Origin: HGM11416 sp034104345
GTDB taxonomy: Bacteria > Bacillota > Clostridia > Christensenellales > Borkfalkiaceae
Reading direction: 5' to 3'
Assembly (NCBI GenBank): GCA_034104345.1
Contig: JAXEDY010000029.1
Location: 1-64,000 of the forward strand
DNA: 64,000 nucleotides
Shown here: one piece after another, positions 8,516-15,383 of the stretch
How the letters are laid out: every line of letters begins with the position of its first letter
How positions within the stretch are numbered: the first letter of the stretch is position 1
The notes under the pieces: model-generated
Database searches by the model: none
Told to the model about the DNA's origin: nothing
Seen by the model: only the letters and a program-made list of their open reading frames with translations
Made by a program: the position numbers and the translations under genes

Positions 8516-9527
8516 GAATGATATAATAAACCGCGGCGGTTAAGGCTATTACGGGATAAATAACGTCTACGATAACGTAAAAACCGAGCCGCGACAACAC
8601 GAACGACACAAGAGCGAGCAAAACTATTAAAAGCCCGCTCTTTTTTCGTTTTTTAAGCAGACACACAAGCGGATATTCGGTTGAAAACTGCGTGGTTATT
8701 ATGCCGCCTAAAACCGCAAACGCCGCAAGATATTTTAAAACCGCGCCGCCCGCAAGCCCTAAAGCGGGAATATCCGCCCCTTCGTATACGCTGCCTTTAA
8801 GCGCAAGCAGATATATAAAAACCAAAACCGATAAGCAAAACGCCGAAACAGCGGCAACCAAGGCGGGCGAAAAGTTTTTGTTTTCGGTTTTTATTTTGCA
8901 AAAAAAGGGTTGCGACAAAAGCGCGTTCATCGAAGAATATGATATACACCGATATATTCCCGCAAAACTGAAAAAACCGCCCGAAAGGATTTCGGAAAAA
9001 TAAGGCGGAACCAAATAACTTGGGCTAAAAATTTTGCTTAAAGTTAAATATCCCGCTATTAAAAGCATTGCGGGTACGATAAAAACGTTGGCTTTTTCTA
9101 TTTTACTTATGCCGCCAAAACACACTGCCGTAGAAGCGCATATCAGCAACAACGAACCTAACGGCACCGAAACGGGAAGTTTAAATACCGAAAAAAACAG
9201 GCTGTCGGTCGCGCCGAGCATCGAAGCGATTATAAAAATGCTTATAACGTAAATCGCCGCGTTGCCCGTTTTTATTGCTCTTTCTATTTTTTCGCCACGC
9301 GCTTTAAGCGAAAAGTTTATAAGCGCAAAAAAACACAAAAAAAGCGTTGTCGCCACGAATACGGGATTGAATTTGGAAAAAAAAGTTAAAATTTCTCTGC
9401 CCGTTATAAAGCCCGCGCCCACCACCGCGCCTATTACCGAAAGCGATATTTTAAGCGAATTTAAAATTTTTACCGAATTTCGTCCGTTTTGTTTTTCAAG
9501 TTCCGATTTTAACTTTTCAGCCGCCAT
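8424..9527 (-). CDS. YkvI-like multi-pass membrane protein
   Basis: A 367-residue protein with about ten hydrophobic segments. The start of the first, VIGAVVGAGFITGREILTFF, is the hallmark of YkvI-type proteins in the APC/LeuT-like transporter superfamily. The function and substrate of this group are not established. No good ribosome site precedes ATG 9527. The C-terminal ~30 residues (arginine-rich, RLSPRRHTSARQARLKL) are encoded by DNA that overlaps the ABC permease gene on the other strand, so this tail may have been gained by stop-codon loss. Confidence 0.75.
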   Translation of the reverse strand: MAAEKLKSELEKQNGRNSVKILNSLKISLSVIGAVVGAGFITGREILTFFSKFNPVFVATTLFLCFFALINFSLKARGEKIERAIKTGNAAIYVISIFIIASMLGATDSLFFSVFKLPVSVPLGSLLLICASTAVCFGGISKIEKANVFIVPAMLLIAGYLTLSKIFSPSYLVPPYFSEILSGGFFSFAGIYRCISYSSMNALLSQPFFCKIKTENKNFSPALVAAVSAFCLSVLVFIYLLALKGSVYEGADIPALGLAGGAVLKYLAAFAVLGGIITTQFSTEYPLVCLLKKRKKSGLLIVLLALVSFVLSRLGFYVIVDVIYPVIALTAAVYYIILISIKRFSFRLSPRRHTSARQARLKLRSKS

Positions 9528-9651
9528 CTACAAACCATACTATTGCGCTATTATTTTACGTTTGCAACCTTACGCTTATGATTAGCCCCTTTGCATTTCC
9601 CGCAAAAATCACATCAAAATATCTGCAACAATAAAAATGAAGATTTCGCCC

Positions 9652-9714
9652 CGAAAACGTATGGCAAAAGCCAGAAACCGCACGGCAAAAGCCCGAAAAC
9701 GTATGGAAAAAGCC
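9652..9714. repeat. Three tandem 21-bp repeats
   Basis: Three head-to-tail 21-bp units (9652-9672, 9673-9693, 9694-9714), each ending in GCAAAAGCC or GAAAAAGCC, lie between the YkvI-like gene and a terminator. The period is a multiple of three, so a short plus-strand frame shows a heptad repeat, but the terminator falls inside that frame. Confidence 0.8.
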
Positions 9715-9727
9715 CGAAAAATCTCAC

Positions 9728-9763
9728 AAAAAAGGATAGCGAAAAATTTCACTATCCTTTTTT
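9728..9763. terminator. Bidirectional rho-independent terminator
   Basis: A perfect 12-bp stem, AAAAAAGGATAG with CTATCCTTTTTT, and a 12-nt loop. T-runs occur on both strands. It follows the rpe gene on the minus strand and can end the long translation cluster. Confidence 0.9.
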
Positions 9764-9785
9764 AAAACCTTTTTTTATTTTAATT

Positions 9786-10490
9786 TTAAGCGTTTTTTAA
9801 AAGAGATATTGCTTTGGTGCGATCGGGAGCGCCGAAAACCGCGCTGCCCGCCACCGCTATATCCGCGCCCGCGCTTTTTACGGCAGACACCGTTTGCGCG
9901 TTTACTCCGCCGTCGACTTCGATTAGGATTTTTTTGCCCGTTTTTGCAATCATTTTTTTTGCAAGAACGATTTTTTCAAGCGAATCTTCGATGAACTTTT
10001 GCCCGCCGAATCCGGGATAAACGCTCATTATTAAAAGCATGTCGGCATAAGAAAGCGATTCTTCGATTTCACTAAGCGGCACGTCGGGGTTTACCGCAAT
10101 GCCGGCAAGCGCGCCGCACGCCGAAATTTGTTTAAGCGTTTCGGCAAGTTTTTCGCGGCAAGCCTTGTAATGCACCGATATTATATCGGCGCCGGCCTTT
10201 GCGAACTGTTCGACGTATTTCCACGGCTCTATAATCATAAGGTGGGCGTCGATGGGAATGCCCGAATACCCTTTTATGTCTTTAAGCATTTTTATGCCGA
10301 AAGTTATGTTAGGCACAAAAACGCCGTCCATAACGTCGTAATGCACGAGATCGGCGCCTTCTGCGGTTAAATTTTTAACTTCTTCGCCCATTTTCGCAAA
10401 ATCCGCCGACAAAATCGACGGAGCGATAAACAGTTTATCGCGCGAAGGTTTATCGCAAAATCCGCTCCATATATCGCTTACGGTAACCAT
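9786..10490 (-). CDS. rpe: Ribulose-phosphate 3-epimerase
   Basis: A 234-residue TIM-barrel enzyme interconverting ribulose-5-phosphate and xylulose-5-phosphate in the pentose phosphate pathway. The core starts at IAPSILSADF, and the family motifs HYDVMDGVFVPNITFG, DAHLMI, MSVYPGFGGQKF and EVDGGVN are all present. About 19 residues precede the usual start, with no internal ATG, GTG or TTG to remove them; AAAGGAG lies 13 nt upstream of the ATG, a long spacing. It follows rsgA by one base, matching the widespread Firmicute rsgA-rpe order. Confidence 0.95.
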   Translation of the reverse strand: MVTVSDIWSGFCDKPSRDKLFIAPSILSADFAKMGEEVKNLTAEGADLVHYDVMDGVFVPNITFGIKMLKDIKGYSGIPIDAHLMIIEPWKYVEQFAKAGADIISVHYKACREKLAETLKQISACGALAGIAVNPDVPLSEIEESLSYADMLLIMSVYPGFGGQKFIEDSLEKIVLAKKMIAKTGKKILIEVDGGVNAQTVSAVKSAGADIAVAGSAVFGAPDRTKAISLLKNA

Positions 10491-10491
10491 T

Positions 10492-11343
10492 TTAATATTT
10501 TTTCTCCTTTAAAAGTTTAAGTTCGGCATAAATTTGTTTATAGCGTTCGTAGCGGGTTTTCGAAAGTTCGCCCGCTTTTACCGCACGATCTACCGAGCAA
10601 AACGGCTCGCCCGTGTGCGTGCAGTCGCAATATTTGCACTTGCCGAGATATTTTTCGTAAGGCGGAAAGTTTGCCGCCGCGTCGGATACGTCTACGTCCG
10701 CCGTAAATTCGGAAAACCCCGGAGTATCGTAAACCGCAAATTCGCCGTTTTTTATAATACGCGAAAACGTGGTGGTGTGTTTGCCGCGGTTAAGTTTATC
10801 GGATAGTTCGCCCGTTTTGAAATCGGTGCCGAAAACCGCGTTTGTAAGCGTGGTTTTGCCAACAGCCGATTGCCCCGCCAGCACTACGTTTTTGCCGCGC
10901 ATAAAGTTTTTAAGTTCGCCAACGTTTTCGCCCGTAGCCGCCGAAACGCCGAATATATGCGGCGCGGCTTCGGCAAATTCTTGCTTGATTTTGCCGTAAA
11001 GTTCGCCGTTTAAATCGGATTTGTTAACGACCAGAGCGCACTGCACGCCCAGATGACAAGCCGTTAAAAGCATTTTGTCTATCATTAAAAAATCGGGCGC
11101 GGGCGCGCACGAAACCAGAATACAAACCGCGTCGACGTTAGAAACGTTCGGGCGGTAAAGTCTGTTTTTGCGCGGATACGCCTTGGTTATGGCTCCGTTT
11201 TCTACCTCTACGAAATCGCCCGTTAAAAGTTCGCCTTTATTAAATTTTAGTTTTCCGCGCGCGTTTACCGTTATTTCGCCGCTTTCGTCTGATAAACAAA
11301 CGGTAAATTTATCGCTTTTTGCGCTTATTATCTGCCCTTTAAT
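10492..11343 (-). CDS. rsgA: Small ribosomal subunit biogenesis GTPase RsgA, AUU start
   Basis: A circularly permuted GTPase that matures the 30S subunit. The frame encodes an OB-fold N-terminus (KGQIISAKSDKFTV...), then RPNVSNVDAV, the G4 motif NKSD, G1 as GQSAVGKTT, G3 as DTPGF, and a zinc knuckle with the CKYCDCTH run. No ATG, GTG or TTG gives the full protein. The only well-placed initiator is ATT at 11343, 8 nt after AAGGAG (11357-11352), which gives 283 residues, the normal length. The first ATG is at 11085 and would delete the OB fold. Family call certain; AUU start inferred. Confidence 0.9.
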   Translation of the reverse strand: MKGQIISAKSDKFTVCLSDESGEITVNARGKLKFNKGELLTGDFVEVENGAITKAYPRKNRLYRPNVSNVDAVCILVSCAPAPDFLMIDKMLLTACHLGVQCALVVNKSDLNGELYGKIKQEFAEAAPHIFGVSAATGENVGELKNFMRGKNVVLAGQSAVGKTTLTNAVFGTDFKTGELSDKLNRGKHTTTFSRIIKNGEFAVYDTPGFSEFTADVDVSDAAANFPPYEKYLGKCKYCDCTHTGEPFCSVDRAVKAGELSKTRYERYKQIYAELKLLKEKKY

Positions 11344-11351
11344 AGCCGTTA

Positions 11352-11357
11352 CTCCTT
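11352..11357 (-). promoter_or_regulatory. Ribosome binding site deciding the AUU start of rsgA
   Basis: AAGGAG on the minus strand, 8 nt upstream of ATT at 11343-11341. The frame is closed by TAA at 11358-11356, just upstream, so initiation must be downstream of it. ACG at 11349 is too close to the site. Confidence 0.7.
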
Positions 11358-11375
11358 AAATTTTGCGTTCTCGGT

Positions 11376-12425
11376 TTAATTATTTTCTGCTTTTACGCCG
11401 ACGTATTTTGCGCGGAGTTGCCCGCAAGCGCCTTCGATATCGCTGCCCATAAGGCGGCGCACGGTTGCCGAAAGACCGCCTTTTACAAGTTCGTCGCAAA
11501 ATTCATAGGCACGCTTGTCGGCGGTTTTTTTAAGCCCCGTTTCTTTAACTTCGTTAAGCCTTATTACGTTGACGTGGCACGGAAGCCCTTTTAAAATTTT
11601 TATAAGTTCGTTTGCATCGTCTTCGCCGTCGTTTACGCCCAAAACGAGCGAATATTCGAAAATAAAGCGCCGCCCCGTTACCGAAAAATAGTGTTTGCAC
11701 GCCTTTAAAATTTCGGCTATGGTATATTTGTTTGCGACGGGCATTATTTTTTTTCGCCTTTCGTCGAACGCGCTGTGAAGCGACACAGTTAAGTTAAGCG
11801 GCAAATTTTCGTTTGCCAAAGCATACATTTTATCGACCAACCCGCAAGTAGACAGACTTACGTTGCGCGGGCTTACGTTAAGATTTTCGGGCAACGAAAG
11901 TTCTTTTAAAAAAGCAACCACGTTGTCGTAATTATCAAGCGGTTCGCCGCTGCCCATAAGCACCACGTTGGTAACTTCGCGCTTTTTGTCCGTTCCGCCT
12001 GCGTCGCGGTTTACGAGTGCAACCGTGAATAAAAGTTCGCCCTTGGTAAGGTTGCGGATAAGCCCGTTAAGCGTTGAAGCGCAGAATTTACACCCCATGC
12101 GGCACCCCACCTGCGTTGAAACGCATTGCGTTTTGCCGTATTTATAGGTCATTAAAACGCCTTCGATAACTTCGCCGCCGAAAAGTTCGAACAGATATTT
12201 TACCGTTCCGTCTTTAGAGACGAGTTTTTTTATTATTTTTAAGGGCGCATCCGAATACTCGGTTAAAAGTTCGCTTTTTAACGCGGCGGGAATGTCCGTC
12301 ATTTCGCTTATCGCTTTGCCCTTTACCAAATTTGCGTAAATCTGCTTGGCGCGATATTTGGGATATCCCCTTTTTATTATTTCGTTTTCGAGTTCGGGTA
12401 GGCTTAAATCGTATAATACTTTCAT
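11376..12425 (-). CDS. rlmN: Dual-specificity 23S rRNA/tRNA adenine C2-methyltransferase RlmN
   Basis: A 349-residue radical-SAM methyltransferase acting on A2503 of 23S rRNA and A37 of some tRNAs. The Fe-S motif CRMGCKFC follows STQVG, GSGEPLDNYDN is the SAM-binding segment, and the catalytic cysteines expected in the family are present (C near the AC-GQL C-terminus). The start is set at ATG 12425, directly after the rsmB stop (TAAAATG). A TTG three codons upstream is possible but less likely. Confidence 0.95.
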   Translation of the reverse strand: MKVLYDLSLPELENEIIKRGYPKYRAKQIYANLVKGKAISEMTDIPAALKSELLTEYSDAPLKIIKKLVSKDGTVKYLFELFGGEVIEGVLMTYKYGKTQCVSTQVGCRMGCKFCASTLNGLIRNLTKGELLFTVALVNRDAGGTDKKREVTNVVLMGSGEPLDNYDNVVAFLKELSLPENLNVSPRNVSLSTCGLVDKMYALANENLPLNLTVSLHSAFDERRKKIMPVANKYTIAEILKACKHYFSVTGRRFIFEYSLVLGVNDGEDDANELIKILKGLPCHVNVIRLNEVKETGLKKTADKRAYEFCDELVKGGLSATVRRLMGSDIEGACGQLRAKYVGVKAENN

Positions 12426-12426
12426 T

Positions 12427-13827
12427 TTAATCAAGTTTTAAAATTTTGCAAACGTAAAAACCCGCGCCCGCGCTTATCTGCGGCAAAAATTGAAGCCCGC
12501 ATTCGGTTTTAACGTGGTTTAACGGCGAAGTTATCTGCTTTATTTCGGCGCGTTTTTGCAAATTTTTATTTCGTTGCGCGCTTTCGTCTCTTTGAGCGCC
12601 GCCGTTTTGCGCGTTTTTATTCTGCGCGCTTTCGTTTAGCGCGTTTAAAGCGCAGTTTATTTCAGGTTTAGCACCGCTTTTTTCGGGGTGAGTACCGTTT
12701 ATTTCGCTTAAAAATTTTAAAACGGAGCCGTCGTTTTCGCGGCGCAGAACGCTGCATGTCGAATAATATAAATACCCGCCTTTTTTAACGTATTTAAAGC
12801 AGTTTTTTAAAATTTTAACCTGCAAATCGCAAAGTTCGTTTATCGAATCGCTTTCGCGGTTCAGTTTAATATCGGGATTTTCGGGGATAACGCCCGTGCC
12901 GCTGCATGGGCAATCGCACAAAACCGCGTCGAATTTTTCATAAAATTCTTCGCAAAATTCGGTTGCGTCTTTTTGCACGGCGGTTACGTTTGCGGCGTTC
13001 ATGCGGGCGCAATAGTCTTTTATAAGTTCGACGCGGTGCGGGTGAATATCGCACGCTGTAACGCTTTTAAACTTTTGCGAAAGCAAAACGCTTTTTCCCC
13101 CCGGGGCGGCACAACAATCGAGCAGGTTTTCGCCGCTTCCGACAGTTTCGGCGACAGCAACCGAACCAACCGACTGAAAGGTGTAAAGCCCGTCGAAAAA
13201 TTTATCGTCGCGCACGAAGTTTTTTAGCGCGAACGAACCTTTAAAGGGCAATTTTTCATATCCGAGCCCTTTTTCGGTTAAATATTTTTCGCCGTCTTCA
13301 TCGGTATTAAAGCGCAGAAAGGTTCGCGGGTTTTTAAAGCCCATTATTTGTTCTGCCGTTTTAACGCCGTAATCGTTTATAAGTTCTTTTGCCAAAAATT
13401 CGGGATACGAATATCTTATCGCAACCGATTTTACGTCGTTTCCGCAAGGCAACGCAAACTTATCGCGCGACGAAACGAACTTGCGCAACACGGCGTTTAA
13501 AAAGCCGCTTGCCCCGCCCTTGCCCAGTTTTTTTAAAAGTTCTACGGCGCTGTTCGTTACCGCATAAGGCGCTTTGTTTAAATAAATTACGTTATAAAGC
13601 GAAATTTTTAAAATTATGCGTACGGGAAGTTTCGGGTTTTTGTCGCACAAAAGCGATACGTAATAGCCGAGCGCAATATCTTCTTCTAACACGCCGTAGC
13701 ATATTTTTATAACCGCGGCGCGGTTTATCGGCTCGATTATTTCGCTTTTTATCGCTTGTTTTAAAAACGCTTTTTCGCCGTATACTTTGTTTAAAATTCT
13801 GTAGGAATCGTAAAAAATATTTACCAT
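12427..13827 (-). CDS. rsmB: 16S rRNA cytosine-967 C5-methyltransferase
   Basis: A 466-residue RsmB with an N-terminal NusB-like RNA-binding domain (1-~140) and a C-terminal SAM domain. Motif I lies in LLDCCAAPGGKSVLLSQKF, the catalytic motif IV is CDCPCSGTGVIPENPD, and the motif VI cysteine is in YYSTCSVLRRENDGSV. After motif VI there is a low-complexity insertion of about 55 residues rich in Asn, Gln and Ala, with repeated AQN elements, before the conserved C-terminal strand. Stop and rlmN start are one base apart. Confidence 0.94.
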   Translation of the reverse strand: MVNIFYDSYRILNKVYGEKAFLKQAIKSEIIEPINRAAVIKICYGVLEEDIALGYYVSLLCDKNPKLPVRIILKISLYNVIYLNKAPYAVTNSAVELLKKLGKGGASGFLNAVLRKFVSSRDKFALPCGNDVKSVAIRYSYPEFLAKELINDYGVKTAEQIMGFKNPRTFLRFNTDEDGEKYLTEKGLGYEKLPFKGSFALKNFVRDDKFFDGLYTFQSVGSVAVAETVGSGENLLDCCAAPGGKSVLLSQKFKSVTACDIHPHRVELIKDYCARMNAANVTAVQKDATEFCEEFYEKFDAVLCDCPCSGTGVIPENPDIKLNRESDSINELCDLQVKILKNCFKYVKKGGYLYYSTCSVLRRENDGSVLKFLSEINGTHPEKSGAKPEINCALNALNESAQNKNAQNGGAQRDESAQRNKNLQKRAEIKQITSPLNHVKTECGLQFLPQISAGAGFYVCKILKLD

Positions 13828-13838
13828 TATTCGATTTT

Positions 13839-14831
13839 TTATTTTCCGCTTTTTAAAAGCGTGCCCGCGGCGATTTTATGACCGAGCAAAAACGCTTTGT
13901 CTTCCATTTTTTTGCCGCCTTCTTCCTGCAAACAGGCAAGTCGCACGCCGCCGCTCGAAGTCTTTATTATAAGCCCGTGGTTTTTGTCGGCAAACGCGAC
14001 CGCGCCGCAAGCAAGGTTTTTAATTTCGCCTAACGAGTTTTCGCCGACGTTTTCGCAACCGTTATTTTCGCCGAAAAGTGCGTCGGCTACGTCCGCTTTA
14101 AACACTTTTAAAGTTTTTCCGTTTAAAAAAGTAAACGCGCAGGGCCACGGATTCATTCCGCGAACGAAGTCGTGAATCTGCTTTGAAGAAAGGCTGAAAT
14201 TTATTATTCCGTCTTCCTTTTTAAACATTTTAACGTGGGTTGCGAGTTCGTCGTTCTGCTTAACGAAAACGGCTTTGTTTTCCTCGATTAAATCAAGCGC
14301 TTCAACTACCGCTTCCGCCCCTATTTTGGAAAGTCTTTCAAAAAGTTCGCCCGCGGTTTCGTTAGGGTAAATCGGCGTTTTTTTAACTAAAATCATGTCG
14401 CCGGTGTCAACCCCTTCTTCGGTTTTCATAATGGTTACGCCCGTTTCTTCGTCTCCGTTTATAACCGCCTGCTGAATGGGCGCCGCCCCGCGATATTTGG
14501 GCAGAAGCGAACCGTGAACGTTTATAACGCCGTGCGGCGCGATTTCCAAAATCTCTTTCGAAAGGATTTGCCCGAATGCGCAAGTGACCATAATATCCGG
14601 CTTTAACGCCTTTAAATCTTCAACCCCTTCGAGCCTGATTTTGTTGTATTGCAGAACTTTTATTCCGTTTTGCAGCGCAACCTGCTTAACGGGCGAAAAA
14701 CAAATTTGTCCGCTTCTGCCTACGGGCTTGTCGGGCTGGGTTACCACCGCCAGAACTTTGTGGCGGCTTGCGATTATTTTGTCAAGCGACGGCACGGCGA
14801 AATCGGGCGTGCCTAAAAAAACTATATTCAT
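13839..14831 (-). CDS. fmt: Methionyl-tRNA formyltransferase
   Basis: A 330-residue enzyme that formylates initiator Met-tRNA using 10-formyl-tetrahydrofolate. The Rossmann start MNIVFLGTPDFAVPSL, the formyl-transfer motif (INVHGSLLPKYRGAAPIQ) and TGVTIMKTEEGVDTGD are all family features. The C-terminal OB domain carries a short insertion (ENNGCENVGENSLGEIKN). It is followed 11 bp later by rsmB and preceded by def, the classic def-fmt pair. Confidence 0.97.
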   Translation of the reverse strand: MNIVFLGTPDFAVPSLDKIIASRHKVLAVVTQPDKPVGRSGQICFSPVKQVALQNGIKVLQYNKIRLEGVEDLKALKPDIMVTCAFGQILSKEILEIAPHGVINVHGSLLPKYRGAAPIQQAVINGDEETGVTIMKTEEGVDTGDMILVKKTPIYPNETAGELFERLSKIGAEAVVEALDLIEENKAVFVKQNDELATHVKMFKKEDGIINFSLSSKQIHDFVRGMNPWPCAFTFLNGKTLKVFKADVADALFGENNGCENVGENSLGEIKNLACGAVAFADKNHGLIIKTSSGGVRLACLQEEGGKKMEDKAFLLGHKIAAGTLLKSGK

Positions 14832-14890
14832 ATTAAATTAAAACCGCAAAAAATTTTTTCGGATTTTTTATATTCTTTAAGCGTTAAAGG

Positions 14891-15355
14891 TTAAACGTTA
14901 TTTTTTTCGGTGCGCAGATTTTGCACCTTATCGACGTATAAAACCCCGTTTAAATGGTCGTATTCGTGGCAAATCGCACGGGCGGTAAAATCTTTGGCAA
15001 CCATTTCGAACTTGTTGCCGTCGCGGTCGAACGCGCGGATTTTAACCGTCTTGGGTCGTTCTACGTCGCCCCATTTGCCCGCGACCGACAAACAACCTTC
15101 GGTGCCGAACTGCTTGCCGCGAACGCTTATAATTTCGGGGTTTATAAATTCGAAATAACCGTCTTCGGTATCTACGATGAAAATTCGGCGAAGCACTCCC
15201 ACCTGAACGGCGGCAAGCCCCGCGCCCTGCGCTTTTTCGAGCGTTTGTTTCATATCGTCTAAAAGTTGTTTGGTTTTTTCGCCGAAATCGGTTACTTCAA
15301 AACTTTTTTTTCTTAACGTTTCGTCACCGATTTGTATAATTTTTCTTATTGCCAT
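14891..15355 (-). CDS. def: Peptide deformylase
   Basis: A 154-residue metalloenzyme removing the formyl group from nascent proteins. Its three motifs are GAGLAAVQVG (motif 1, GLAA form), EGCLSV (motif 2, with the metal Cys) and ICHEYDHLNGVLYVD (motif 3, HExxH form with two His ligands). The glutamate of HExxH is present. Short type-I-like form. It lies between priA and fmt in the same operon. Confidence 0.96.
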   Translation of the reverse strand: MAIRKIIQIGDETLRKKSFEVTDFGEKTKQLLDDMKQTLEKAQGAGLAAVQVGVLRRIFIVDTEDGYFEFINPEIISVRGKQFGTEGCLSVAGKWGDVERPKTVKIRAFDRDGNKFEMVAKDFTARAICHEYDHLNGVLYVDKVQNLRTEKNNV

Positions 15356-15383
15356 ATCTTCACCGTTTTTTATATTTTTATAA

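Noticed and set aside
9591..9800. A 69-codon plus-strand frame with heptad repeats
   Set aside because: A strong terminator hairpin (9728-9763) lies within it, it overlaps the rpe stop, and no ribosome site precedes it; treated as a tandem repeat only.
10492..11085. A truncated RsgA beginning at the first ATG
   Set aside because: The upstream frame encodes the conserved OB fold without interruption, so the full gene with an AUU start is more likely than a truncation.
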